Below are positions 8,912-19,569 of a stretch of DNA of 64,000 nt, piece after piece. Source of the DNA: Pisolithus tinctorius (lineage: Eukaryota; Basidiomycota; Agaricomycetes; Boletales; Pisolithaceae); the NCBI GenBank assembly GCA_024663395.1, contig JANFAH010000003.1:186001-250000 (forward strand), in the 5' to 3' direction. Each line of letters begins with the position of its first letter. Positions within the stretch are counted from its first letter, which is position 1. The notes under the pieces were generated by a model. The model was given only the letters and a program-made list of their open reading frames with translations, was not told the origin of the DNA and made no database searches. A program made the translations under genes and the position numbers.

Positions 8912-11900
8912 TCATCTAACCCAGTAATGCGAGTTACGGTTGCGTGGGTGGTAGGGAAGTAAGCAGAATGCAGCGAAGCGGAGTTTGGAGATGGAGCCAT
9001 CCAGCTCGGCCAGTAGGTATGAGCCCCCAGTGGTCCGACGAAGGACAACCATGGGACCGGTGTACCACGGCTTTGTCTTCCGGTTCAGTTCTTTCTCTAT
9101 GCGGGAGTTGCGAACGAGCACGAGGGTGCCGGGAGCGAAGTTATGGTCTTTAATGCGATGCTGAAAGGCAGTTTCGAACTGCTGGATAGACTGGAAGCGT
9201 GCGCGGAGGACGTTGCCGCGGACCTGGTCTAAGTCATCCTGATGCTTCTGCAACTGGTGCGCTCGCCAAGCTATCAATTCTGTGGTAGTCAGTGGTGTCG
9301 CATCATCGCGGGATAGGGGTAAAAGGAAAGTAGCCTCCGCAAGGTCGAATGGGAACAGCAGTTCGACACCATGCACCATGAAATAAGGGGATAGACCCGT
9401 GGATTTCAAAATGGTGACCCGCTCGGCCCAGAAGACGGAGTGCGCAACGGTGTGCCAGTGGCGATCATCGTTCTTGCAGCTCTTCATGATAGCCTCACGA
9501 ACATCATAGTGGCGACGCTCTACAATACCGTTAGCCTGAGAGTTGTAAGGAGAGATATGGATGTGACGGATATGATATTGCACAGCTAGGGCATCTAAGG
9601 CTTGGACGAATGCGGGACCGTTGTCGGTGACAATCTCGGTGAGCGGACCCCAGCAGCATAGAATGTCCTCGAAGATGAAGGATGTGAGCGCGGTACTATT
9701 TTCCGCGTGCAACATACGCCATTCGGGATATGAAGTCAGCACGCAACGGGCCTGCACTATGTAGCGGTAGCCGCCGGCTTTGGGCATCAGCATCGTGTCA
9801 ATGTGAGCTTTATGAAACAGGCCCCCTATCATGGGTACAGTGGGGGGGATATGAAGCTTCTGCGTCTGGCGGATCTGGCATTCATGACAAGTGCGGACAT
9901 ACCACTTCACATCCTCGACAAGCAGAGGCCACCAAAAGCGGAGGAGAAGGCATGTGCGGACCGTGAAGACACCTTTGTGCCCGAGGTTGTCATGCGCTTC
10001 CTTGATGAGACGGTACTGCTTGGATGCATCGACGACTAGCTGGTGCCGTCCGTGCGGTTCCCGACGCCATAAGTTGCCATCTAGGAGGAAGAAGCGGCTG
10101 GCCGAATTAAGGAAGGATGAGTACTGCGCATCAGTAAGGTCAGGAGGATGCTCGTGGGTCGCGAGGAACACGCGGATCATTTCCATCTTTGCTTCGCGTG
10201 CCCGAGCTTTCATGGACCGCGGAATGGCAGGGTCGTCTGGGGTATCGGAAGGGTTATTAGCATCAGCAGTTGCAGAGAATGCGAGATAGAAGGATGCAGG
10301 CGGTGGGAGGCTCGCCCGATGGTAGGTGGGTGGCGGTAGGGAATGCTGATCTTGACTGGAAAGTGACATAGGAGGTGGGCAGTCATTGACAACCTGTGTA
10401 GAGAAAGAGTAGAAACGGTCCAGCCAATCCTCATGGTCGTCAACCTCGGGCGGGTCGAGCTCCGACCGCGGACGGCGGGATAAGCTGTCAGGGCCGGCAT
10501 GCTTGTCCGCGGGAACGTGGACGAGTTTGAACGAGAAGAGGAGGATGCCAGCAATCCAGCGATTGATCGTCGCATTAGGCTGGAGATCCGGGTTATTTAT
10601 CATGCCCTTAATATACTTTGCATCTACCTCCACAGTGAAGTTAGTGAGACCGAAGATGTATACACGTACTGTGCGCAACGCGCGGAAGAGACCGTACAAC
10701 TCAAGCTTAGCCTGGGAGTAGCGGCTTTCCACTTCATTGAGGGTGATGGATCCGAAGCGACTTGGGTACCATCTGCCATCTTCGCCAAGCTGGTAGAGGA
10801 TGTAGCCAACTGCGATGACCGATGTGTCGACTGCTAGAACTACTTCGCGACTGCACTCGTAGTCGATTCTTCGGAGTGCGGGGGACTTTACAATTTCTTC
10901 CTTGAGGCGTTGCATGGCAGCGCGTTGCGGCTCGTCCCATGTGAATGGTACATCTTTCCGCATGAGCGTGACTAGTGGCCGCGCGATCTTGGCGAAGTCT
11001 TTGATGAAGATGCGTAGCACACCGCAGACACTGAGGAAACCGCGAACCTGTGTCAGGTTGCGGCACTCGGGCCAGTCGCAGATCTTCTGCACTTTGCTTT
11101 CTTCAGGAATGTGACCTTCAAAGGTGCACTTGTGGCCAACGATCACAGCGGACGGAGCGGCTAGCACGAACTTCTTTGCCGAGACGGTGGCTCCGACGTT
11201 CTGCAAATGCTGAAGGATACAGTTAACGACTATACAGTGATTCCAGATAAATTTCCGAATCCCAGGATTCTCCGGGATAGTCTCATAGGAGCCGTCTGCG
11301 CGCTGATAGCGGGTGGTCTCGGATTTCACGGGGATGTCATCTATGAAGGGTAGGGTATGACACGGGATCTCATCCTGGAGAACAAATGCAGTATCTCCCT
11401 GGTATACCTGTACTGCATTTGCATGACCCTGCGGCAGAGTAGTAAGCCGATGTGGTCCGAGGGGGGTACCGAAGGTGGTGAGGTCATGGGAATCCACATG
11501 AAGTGCGCGCTGGTCATACCCAGAGTAGAGGTCCATCATCGCATACACTGCATATCCAGCAAAGGATTCTGTGAGGTGTTCTACGAAGGGCGGAATGGAC
11601 GCATCGCGGATGGTCACTGCATTCAGGGGCTGTAAGTCATGCACAAGGCGAAGAGACTTTCCGTCTTTCTTTACTACGCAGAACCAGCGGGAGCGGTAAG
11701 CCGCTGTAGAAGGTTCATACATGCTGGACTTGATGCAATCTTTAATCATGTCTATGACCTGGGCATGGATTGCGTTCGGGATAGGGACCGCGGCCCATTC
11801 AGCAGTGAAGTGGACGCCCGGGGCGAAGTCTGGAGGATGGGTTGGAAGTGGTTGGAGACCAGCGAGCGGGTCGTCAGGCAGGCTGCACACGATGCGGTAC

Positions 11901-11942
11901 TCTTCCACCAGAGTCTGCTGACTTTGACCAAGCAATGTGGTA
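8912..11942 (-). CDS. pol: Element A Pol: reverse transcriptase, RNase H, integrase
   Basis: On the minus strand, RT comes first: WFCVVKKDGKSLRLVHD, MMDLYSGYDQR (first catalytic Asp) and the active site FIDDIPVKS, an FIDD variant of YxDD. RNase H follows with AVDTS, SQAKLELYG and VEVDAKYIKGM. Integrase has an HHCC finger (HDNLGHKG...CHECQ) and the DDE residues in AHIDTML, VTDNGPAF and NGIVERRH. A C-terminal GPMVVLRRTTGGSYLLAELDG module ends the protein at 8912. All catalytic residues are present and the frame is open for about 1000 codons. The N-terminal part lies at 14385-14763, cut off by fold-back FB1. Deleting FB1 with one TA does not restore frame exactly (off by one), so either the boundary or a small indel is unaccounted for. 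Confidence 0.93.
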
Positions 11943-14382
11943 GTTACCACAAAAGCAGTTACAGAATTCATGGCAACTACCACTTCCCAATATAGACAAT
12001 GCCCCCTGAGTGACAACCTCTGTCGGTGTTTGAAAAAAATTCAGATTGGAATGTTCCCACGGCAGGTTGCCCTGTCACGAATATTGATAATTTGCACCTG
12101 TACTGTGGCTATACAGATGAGCATGTGACCAGTAGATGTGATGGTCACATGATGAGTGACATAAGCAGAGATGACCCTAGATCACGTGATTTTTACGTAA
12201 TCGATTACGTGATGGCGATCATCTGGAGCGTTCTGTTACGTAATTTATCACGTGATCGTGGGAAAATATGCATGTGACTTAATCAATGTCACATGACAAG
12301 GTACAATCATAGATCATCCAACCTATTACATAATGATCACATGTCAGTTTCTCCCCAGAACACTTGGTTATGTAATGGGTCACGTGATTGTGAGACAATA
12401 GACATGTGACCACTCCTGCAGCATCACATGACAAGGTACAATCATAGATCATGTGACCTTTTACATAATGATCATGTGGCAATAACTCTCCGGTCCATTG
12501 GCTTATGTAATAGGTCACATGACTGTACTCATCATGTGATCTCACCTCTAGCACTCTGCACGTGACTCAATCCATATCACATGACCAGCAATCCCACCCC
12601 TATTCGCATGCTGGGCATTCGTGGCTGTGCTAAAAATGCGAATTGTGTCCCCACCCATTCAATTCTTGACATATGGATCTGAATTTTTGTGTGTAGAATA
12701 GGCTACCATGTTGCTACACATTGTCAAAGGCACAGGCTGTCTGGTCCAGCAGTTGCTGAGATATAATGGAAATGACAATGCCAACAAAACATCACACCAT
12801 TCAACTTACACATCCTTCATGCCATATCTGAAACTTCATGAGGGTTGAAGAAGATTCTTTCCATGCATTTCCAAAGTTTCAAGTTTATCCATTTAGAATT
12901 GAGTGAACAGCAAGCCAAATACTGATCCCAGAAGCGTGGGAAAGCTTCAAAAAGAGAAAATAAAATAGTGGAGATTTTGAAAACATATCAAAAACATAGC
13001 ACAGCACATCCCACAGTGCAGCTACCACTACCAGAACTTAGGTGAGGGATATTGGGCCATGGTGGAAGATATTAGTAACAAGTGCCTGATGTGATACTCA
13101 CTGCAAATGGTCAAAAATGCGAAATGGTACACTTGACTCATTGAGACAATGGGAGATTTATGCCAGTGCAAGGTCAACATCACTACCCCATTGCACACAT
13201 TTTCGCAATTTTGACATGTTTAAAGGGATATCTCACCAGGCACATGGTGCCAACATGGTAGGCCATATTGCTGCATTCCTCACCCAAAGTCTGGGGTTGG
13301 CAGGGTCACTGTGATGTGTGCAAATCCACATTTTTGATATGTTTTCAAAATCTCCATATGTTATTTTGGGACTTTTTCCCACTTTCCCACACTCTTGAAT
13401 CTTTATTTTGCATCTTGCTCTCTCAGATCTGAGTGGGGTGACACCAAACTTTGTCTATGAATTGATATGCATGTGTCCAACCCTTCTGAAGTGTCAGATA
13501 TGGCATGAAGGATGTGTAAGTTGAATGATGTGATGTTTTGTTAGCATTGTCATTTCCATTATATCTCAGCAACTGCTGGACAAAACCAGCTGTGCCTTTG
13601 ACAATGTGTAGCAACATGGTAGCCTATTCTACACACAAAAATTCAGATCCATATGTCAAGAATTGAATGGGTGGGGACACAATTCGCATTTTTAGCACAG
13701 CCACGAATGCCCAACATGCGAATAGGGGTGGGATTGCTGGTCATGTGATATGGATTGAGTCACGTGCAGAGTGCTAGAGGTGAGATCACATGATGAGTAC
13801 AGTCATGTGACCTATTACATAAGCCAATGGACCGGAGAGTTATTGCCACATGATCATTATGTAAAAGGTCACATGATCTATGATTGTACCTTGTCATGTG
13901 ATGCTGCAGGAGTGGTCACATGTCTATTGTCTCACAATCACGTGACCCATTACATAACCAAGTGTTCTGGGGAGAAACTGACATGTGATCATTATGTAAT
14001 AGGTTGGATGATCTATGATTGTACCTTGTCATGTGACATTGATTAAGTCACATGCATATTTTCCCACGATCACGTGATAAATTACGTAACAGAACGCTCC
14101 AGATGATCGCCATCACGTAATCGATTACGTAAAAATCACGTGATCTAGGGTCATCTCTGCTTATGTCACTCATCATGTGACCATCACATCTACTGGTCAC
14201 ATGCTCATCTGTATAGCCACAGTACAGGTGCAAATTATCAATATTCGTGACAGGGCAACCTGCCGTGGGAACATTCCAATCTGAATTTTTTTCAAACACC
14301 GACAGAGGTTGTCACTCAGGGGGCATTGTCTATATTGGGAAGTGGTAGTTGCCATGAATTCTGTAACTGCTTTTGTGGTAAT
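11943..14382. mobile_element. FB1: 2.44-kb fold-back element with about 890-bp terminal inverted repeats
   Basis: Positions x and 26325-x pair throughout, from 11943/14382 inward to about 12835/13490, nearly without mismatch. Weaker pairing continues into the centre (GGAGATTTTGAAAACATATC near 12972 and its complement near 13345). TA flanks both ends (11941-11942 and 14383-14384), and the ends read (G/A)TTACCACAAAAGCAG. No transposase is encoded; mirrored frames such as 12026-12277 and 14048-14299 are by-products of the palindrome. It is inserted in the pol of element A, between the pol N-terminus and RT, and so inactivates that copy. The TA duplication suggests mobilisation by a Tc1/mariner-class enzyme, which is inference. 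Confidence 0.85.
12117..12590. repeat. FB1 arm: array of TCACGTGA-type palindromes and a 135-bp direct repeat (left)
   Basis: TCACGTGA, TCACATGA, TCATGTGA and GTCACATGAC variants recur every 20-60 bp, with the palindrome TTACGTAATCGATTACGTAA-like core at about 12196-12212. The stretch GACAAGGTACAATCATAGAT occurs near 12294 and again near 12431, and ACATAATGATCA also recurs. The mirror image is at 13735-14208. Such subterminal arrays are often transposase or host-factor sites. Confidence 0.7.
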
Positions 14383-14384
14383 TA

Positions 14385-14763
14385 CCATGGTCATTTGGTC
14401 AAAATCAGCTGATACGGCTGACTCTTCTGCCATCGGGGCAGGTACCGTCCGAACCTTCTTGGCAACTGGCTTGTAAACGAGGGTGCGAACTGCGGGATCT
14501 AGTCGATAAACGCTGCCGAATGCGGCTATAGCAGAGGGGTTTAGTATTGTCTGAGTGGAAGAGAGGAAAGTGAAAGCAGGCGAGGGTATTCTGGTGGGTA
14601 TGTTCCGCGGTACGGGTGCCGCGGGCGAAGAGAAGTTTGTCGAAGTGAAGGCTAGGGATGAGACAGTAGGACTGAGGAACGGATAACAGCGGCTAAACAG
14701 GAAACAGGACGTTTTAGTAGGCTCTCCCCGACCGTTTGGTGGATCATCGATATTCAAAAACCC
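14385..14763 (-). CDS. pol: Element A Pol N-terminal segment, entered by -1 frameshift
   Basis: After the slippery site at 14757-14763 the -1 frame continues LNIDDPPNGRGEPTK, then a Ser/Thr/Pro-rich stretch, to SADFDQMT just before FB1. This is the linker between protease and RT. No domain is recognisable in it; it is assigned by position and by its frame relation to the protease. Confidence 0.65.
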
Positions 14764-15997
14764 CATTTGACTATACTTTGGTGGCTATGGCAGTGCTTGC
14801 CGCACTTGCAGCGCGGACAGCCCTCGTGCCACAGGCGCGTGGGCAAAGTGTACTCGCGGCCGTCGTTCGGGTCTCGGAGAGTAATCCGCTGTCCGCCGTC
14901 GGGATAATCGTTTGTTACCGCACTCATAAGGCAAATGAGCGGACGTCCGAGGAGCATGTCAAAGTTGGCATGTTCAATTACTTGAACCTGTAGCATGACT
15001 GGCCCAGCGCCGAAGTCGAGTTTCAGGTTCTCTAGTACGCCTACAGTAGTGTCTTTAGACATGTTAGCAGACGTCATAGTCATGAGATGATCGCAGCGCA
15101 AAGGGAGTCCGATCTTTTCCCAAACGTGCCTGGGCATGGCGACGATTTCCGAACCGGAATCTAGTATGCAGTTGATTGTGACGTTGGTCCCGGGGACCTT
15201 AGCTTCGATGCAGCAGAGCGGCAGAGTGTGGTGAGCTACGATGGAGCCGTCGTCACCGCGGATAACGCAGTCTCCGTATTCGCGCGTGGTTCTTTGAGGA
15301 TCGCGGCCGGTCAGTTCATTCACTTGTACTCCTTCTTCATCGTCGCTACGAACTACCTCAATCTCATTTGTGGTGACGCGTTTCGCCATGGTGATGTCTC
15401 TGAACTGTTTGCGAAACTCTGGGGCTACTGCAAATAATTCTTTGACTGGCATGGCAATGCTGGTTTCGAGTATGCGCTCCACGATACGCTTGGGCGCAGC
15501 TTCGTCTTCGAGAGGGAACAAGTAATGGTACTGGTTTTGATTGCGAGCTGCTGGGTATGGTGTCTGTGACGGAACAATTGCCGTGGGAACGGGGTCCTTG
15601 CACGTGGGTGTTGGAGCTGGATTAGTTGGAGGAACATATGGTTTCGTAGCGGTAGATGTTGGTGCAGGTGTGGAGGGCTCGGATGCCTGGCGAGCGGCAC
15701 GCGAACTTTGAACACCAGGGGAAATGATTTCCTCTTCAACAGTGGCTGCGCGCGGGTTGACTCGTGGAGGGTTGGCAGGACGTGCCGTGGGTCGAGCTGT
15801 GATTTCAACTCCGTCGAAGCGGGCTTTCTTTCCGTGGGGAATGACTGCTCCCTTGTTACCTTTATCCGCTTGGTAGGTAGCCCAAGCTTGAGCGACATAT
15901 GCTTGGAAGTCAGGGTTGGCTAAGTCTGCAACAGGTTCATCGGCATCTTGGACGGTGTTTAAGAAGGCAGAAGGCTGGATCTCCAACTGCACGTCAA
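14754..15997 (-). CDS. pro: Element A protease frame with zinc-binding tail
   Basis: In the frame entered after the CCCAAAA site, IDVQLEIQPSAF leads into a Pro/Ala/Thr-rich linker. An aspartic protease follows (INCILDSGSEIVAM, active site DSG; flap region MTMTSANMSKDTTVG; later FDMLLGRP, corresponding to the family ALG/DLLLG motif). A short Cys/His cluster, CPRCKCGKHCHSH, sits near the end. It would cleave the Gag-Pol polyprotein. The frame ends KWGF-stop at 14754, at the second slippery site. Confidence 0.85.
14757..14763 (-). promoter_or_regulatory. Putative -1 frameshift site GGGTTTT at pro/pol junction
   Basis: Zero-frame codons are TGG GGT TTT TGA, so the heptamer is G GGT TTT, a canonical X XXY YYZ site directly before the stop. 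Slipping by -1 opens the pol N-terminal frame. No downstream pseudoknot was evaluated. Confidence 0.6.
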
Positions 15998-17560
15998 TTT
16001 TGGGATGAGCAATGCAGAAGAGGTTGGCGGTGCCTTGCGCGGAGCGGCAGGAGTCGCAGCACGCGCGCTGGCCTGGTCTCTGTCAGCCATGACGCGGTCA
16101 ACAGCCTCTCTCAGTGAGTTACATTCAGGGAAACGTGGAATTCGGCTCCCGTCCGCCAGATAGAGACGGTTGTCTGTACCTCTCATGATCTTACCGGCGC
16201 GGATATAAACTTCAACGAGTGTGCACATCCTCGTCCAGTGGTTGGGGTCTGCGCAGAAACCGCAGCCGGGTCTGCATTGCTGCGGCGGAGGCTGTGTTTG
16301 GAAGTTGTATTCCTGTTTAACGACAGTACCAGAAGGTGGCACTTGCGGCATGTAAGCCGACGAGGGAGGTGCAGCTGGCGAGGCCGCGGTACCCATCGTC
16401 AGTACCATGCTACGAAGAGCGGATCCTGTCAGAAGGAACTTGGCAGCTTTGACAACTTCTGCGAGCGGGTATGGATCGTCAGGGTGGAGGTCGGTGCGGA
16501 CTATGGAGAGTCGATGACGAATACGGTCTGCGATGGCCTTCGGGAAGCCATTCAGGAACATGGAATCCTGTTCTGTCTCTGCAAGCTTTTTAGTTTTAAT
16601 GAGCAGGGCAGAAATCTTAGTGAATTTCCACTGGTATTCTGCGAGGTCATCCTGGTTCCGCATAGGCTTTGACTGATATTCTTCGACGAGATACTGCAGA
16701 TCCACACGGCAATAGCGGTCGTCACCCTCGCAGCCAGGGTACAAACCCTTAACAGCGACTATGAAGGCATCCCAGTCGTCGGCCGCAGGAGCGGCTTCCA
16801 GAAGCGTTTGCCAGACCTCGGCTTCTTCGAGGTCAGCATAGCGGATTGCAGCTCTGATCTTGCCACGGTCATCAAGAGCAGCGAGAGTACCAAGGAAGTC
16901 GATGTCTTCGAGGTAGCGCGGAAGCTGCGCGGGAGAATCTCCGCTAAATTTAGGTGAGTTTTGTGTACTGTGGAGCGGCATCTGAAACTGAGGATTAGCC
17001 ATTGGTGGGTTAACCTGTGGTGGCGGTGCCAGATTGGCGACGGGTGGAATGGGTATTGGTTGGAGGTGTGAAGCGGTTGGTATAGTGCGCGAGCGAGCTG
17101 GCGGAAGTGTTGGCGGGTTACTAATTGGCTGATGGGTGGTCTGCGACCGAGTGAGTGGTCGCGGCAGTGTGGCGGATGGAGCTGGGAGTCTGGGTATAGA
17201 TTCGGAGGCATCAAAGAGACGGGAAAAAGAGGGCATCGGTGATGATGAATCAGATGATGTGATGGGTGTTAAAGGTGATGGCGGGGTTTCGGGCCTTCGG
17301 GGAGTCGAGTGGATAAAGCCACTGGGAAAATCAGGGGCAGTGAGATCTAGGTGATCCGACGCGACGGATATCTGGTCTGCCGAGATATCAGGGGGGGTGA
17401 TCGCAGGTAGTACCCACGGAATGTCAGTGGGTAATTGCGCGTGATCCGGTGTTATGGGTGAAACAGGGCGGAAAATGTCAGAGTCTTCTGACAGGTTGAG
17501 ATTGCGAAAGTGCAGGCGTAAATTTTCGAGTTCGGTGCGTTCGGCAGTGCGCCTGAGCAA
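15959..17560 (-). CDS. gag: Element A Gag with zinc knuckle
   Basis: A disordered Pro/Ser/Thr-rich N-terminus precedes the retrotransposon gag fold, which opens PKFSGDSPAQLPRYLEDI and contains W and LYPG landmarks. Near the C-terminus is the knuckle CGFCADPNHWTRMC (CX2CX4HX4C). The frame opens only 44 nt inside the 5' LTR but begins with TTG. The first in-frame ATG that I see is well inside (MPSFSRLF), so the true start is unsettled. Gag would form the particle and package RNA. The protein ends at 15959 unless frameshifting occurs. Confidence 0.85.
   Translation of the reverse strand: MLRRTAERTELENLRLHFRNLNLSEDSDIFRPVSPITPDHAQLPTDIPWVLPAITPPDISADQISVASDHLDLTAPDFPSGFIHSTPRRPETPPSPLTPITSSDSSSPMPSFSRLFDASESIPRLPAPSATLPRPLTRSQTTHQPISNPPTLPPARSRTIPTASHLQPIPIPPVANLAPPPQVNPPMANPQFQMPLHSTQNSPKFSGDSPAQLPRYLEDIDFLGTLAALDDRGKIRAAIRYADLEEAEVWQTLLEAAPAADDWDAFIVAVKGLYPGCEGDDRYCRVDLQYLVEEYQSKPMRNQDDLAEYQWKFTKISALLIKTKKLAETEQDSMFLNGFPKAIADRIRHRLSIVRTDLHPDDPYPLAEVVKAAKFLLTGSALRSMVLTMGTAASPAAPPSSAYMPQVPPSGTVVKQEYNFQTQPPPQQCRPGCGFCADPNHWTRMCTLVEVYIRAGKIMRGTDNRLYLADGSRIPRFPECNSLREAVDRVMADRDQASARAATPAAPRKAPPTSSALLIPKLTCSWRSSLLPS
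15998..16004 (-). promoter_or_regulatory. Putative -1 frameshift site CCCAAAA at gag/pro junction
   Basis: Zero-frame codons read ATC CCA AAA TTG, giving C CCA AAA, again X XXY YYZ. Slipping by -1 gives ATT GAC GTG CAG and the protease frame. The gag frame stops at 15959, 37 nt downstream. Confidence 0.6.
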
Positions 17561-17583
17561 CCTTCTGGAAGCGACAGCAGAAT

Positions 17584-17601
17584 CCCTCGTGGTGGGCTCC
17601 A
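17584..17601 (-). promoter_or_regulatory. Element A primer-binding site
   Basis: On the minus strand the 5' LTR ends CCTACA, and after 2 nt comes TGGAGCCCACCACGAGGG. This fixes the 5' end of element A on the right. The same site with one change serves element B. Confidence 0.75.
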
Positions 17602-17603
17602 GT

Positions 17604-18257
17604 TGTAGGAAAAGTCCAAGTAGCTGTATAACACGAGCTAGATGGCTTAGATAACAACAATAAGAAATGAAGGGAACGAATTGTTCGTCCCAAGGGATTC
17701 TGGACTGTCGGGACTAGAAGGGGAGACCCAGCGCTTTGTAGCGGTAGTGTTTCGTGGCGTGCGCAGCGTGGTCCGCGGAGTAGTACTGGCGATGCGAGCG
17801 GTGCGAGCGGTATATGTAGTTCGTGCGCAGCGGAATGCGAGATGTGCGGTGTAGACGAAGTGGAAAAGAAACTCGTGGTGACCTTCCGAGTGCCAAAAGG
17901 TATCATTCTGTACCTAAGTACAAGGCTTTATAGTCCGGGCAAACCCGGAACCTAAGTAAGACAGGGTACAGTAAGGGAAAGCTGCGCGACAGCGTGTGCA
18001 AACAAGACTGGCTGAACAGAGGCCGAGGGTATAACTACAAGCACTAAAGAAACAGAGACCGTGACAAGAAAAGAGTCCGAGGAAAAACTACAACCGGAGC
18101 ACAGCGGCCGCAGGTATAGCTCCGCGCAAGAGGGAGCGAGGGCGTGGGAAGGTAGCGCGTGAACAATGGTGAACGTGAGATGGGAGCGGACGTAACAGTA
18201 GCCACGGAACGGTTAATGATAGGGGCTTACGTGTCCAGGGAATGCGGATTCCTCACA
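17604..18257 (-). repeat. Element A 5' LTR
   Basis: The 654-bp partner of 1895-2548. Differences from it are all CpG-type: for example ACGTAG/ATGTAG near 17815 and GCGTGTG/GCGCGTG near 17993. Two CpGs decayed on opposite strands in the two LTRs (for example CCGTGG against CCGCAG), showing that the changes arose after insertion. Confidence 0.92.
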
Positions 18258-19270
18258 TCACCATTCCCAAACCCCTATTCTACAAGGCATATATGGACAC
18301 ATTCTTAATGCTGAAGTTGAATGGCTTTTGCTATGTCACCCAAGCCTGCTGTTTGCTCACCAGTTACCTGGAATGGGCTATGCTTCATGCAGAGACAAGC
18401 AAGTCCATTGGAAAGTTCACCTTCAAACAGATTCTGTGCCATTGGGGCACCATTGCAGAGATTGTCACAGATAATGGGGGACCATACATCCTTGCTCTTG
18501 ACTGGCTCTCCAAGACCTTTGGAATTTGTCACATATGCATTTCCCCTTATAACTCACAGGCTAATGGAGTGGTTGAATGGTGGCATTTTGATGTAAGAGA
18601 GGCAATGGTAAAAAGTTGTGGTGGGGAAGTGTCAAGGTGGTCAGAGGTTGCCCCTGCAGTATTTTGGGCAGAGAGGGTTATGGTCCACAAGGCAACCAGG
18701 TTTTCTCCATTCTATATGGCTCATGGTGTCAAACCCAGACTCCCATTTGATCTGGTTGAAGCAATGTTTTTAGCCCCTTCCAAAGCAGAATTTTACTCAA
18801 CCACAGATCTCATTGCTCACCATGATTGCCAACTCCAGAAATGCCTGGAGGACCTTGCTTGCATCCATGATTTGGTCCTAAAATCCCACTTTGCCTCAGC
18901 CAAGGATTTTGTTGACCATTTTGCATGTTCTATCAAAGATTTTAACTTCAAACCAGGGTCACTTGTCCTCATTCAGAATTCCCACATCAAACTAGAACTC
19001 AACTGGAAAACCAAACTGCGCTACCTAGGGCCTATGATCATCATCAGATGCACTAAAGGTGGCTCATACATACTTGCAGAATTAGATGGTGCCATCTCGA
19101 AATTCTGCTTTGCTGCCTTTCGCCTATACCCCTATTTCCTGCAGAATAATGCTCGTATTGAAGTCACCCAGCTGACTGGTGCTTCCACACAAGACCTGGA
19201 TTGTCTTGAAAATGATGCATTCCCAGACCCTATGCTTGCTGGTGTCCCTTTGGATGAGTCAGATGAGTAG
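18258..19270 (+). pseudogene. pol: G0 pol, integrase core and C-terminus (after element A)
   Basis: The frame resumes the integrase begun at 1675: KAYMDTFLM (D1), VTDNGGPY (D2) and NGVVEWWHFD (E). It then runs to GPMIIIRCTKGGSYILAELDG and a stop at 19270. The three catalytic acids are kept and the frame is open, but Arg is replaced by Trp, Cys or His at many sites (RR to WW after the Glu), as expected from CpG decay. It is inactive because the gene is split by 16 kb of insertion. Confidence 0.9.
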
Positions 19271-19417
19271 TCCATCCTTATCTTTACCTCCTTCTTTTCT
19301 TTCTCTATTCTTTCTTTTATTGATACCCATTTCATCTCATATATATAAAATCTGCACTGCTCACAAGAAGGAGTCAAAAAAAAAAAATCCATACCACTTC
19401 TACCTTCAGAAGTCTTA
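19271..19417 (+). other. G0 sequence between pol and the Harbinger insertion
   Basis: This is pyrimidine-rich noncoding sequence with TATATATAAA at about 19342 and an A13 run. It resumes after the Harbinger element at 23014. No gene is seen. Confidence 0.5.
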
Positions 19418-19569
19418 GAGCTAGTTCGGTAATGAAGTCCCACAAAGACTCCAGGTGAAAAAACCCAAAAAAAAGTCCCAGGCCTTCATGACATAAGCAC
19501 ACAGAGTTCAAGCGGAGCTCCAATTCAGGAGGAGACATAGCTGATATCAATAACCACAACACAACTAGT

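Larger units (their letters stand above)
1895..18257 (-). mobile_element. Element A: full-length Ty3/gypsy retrotransposon with antisense cargo gene
   Basis: Two 654-bp LTRs bound the element. On the minus strand the order is 5' LTR, PBS, gag, protease, pol N-terminus, RT-RNase H-integrase, hairpin, antisense Zn2Cys6 gene, second hairpin, 3' LTR. Element B (2664-6630) and the fold-back FB1 (11943-14382) are later insertions, so the element itself is about 9.9 kb. It retains abundant CpG, in contrast to the surrounding G0 copy. If the LTR ends at CCTCA the target duplication is CATCGC/CATCAC, 6 bp with one CpG-type change. With LTR ends at CCTCACA no duplication fits, so the exact boundary is uncertain by 2 bp. 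A decayed partial copy lies at 29925-33934. Confidence 0.93.

Noticed and set aside
12026..12554. Mirrored open frames in FB1 (and in FB2, FB3, KDZ TIRs)
   Set aside because: They are duplicated by the palindrome, short and made of repeated CATGTGA-type text; no protein family.
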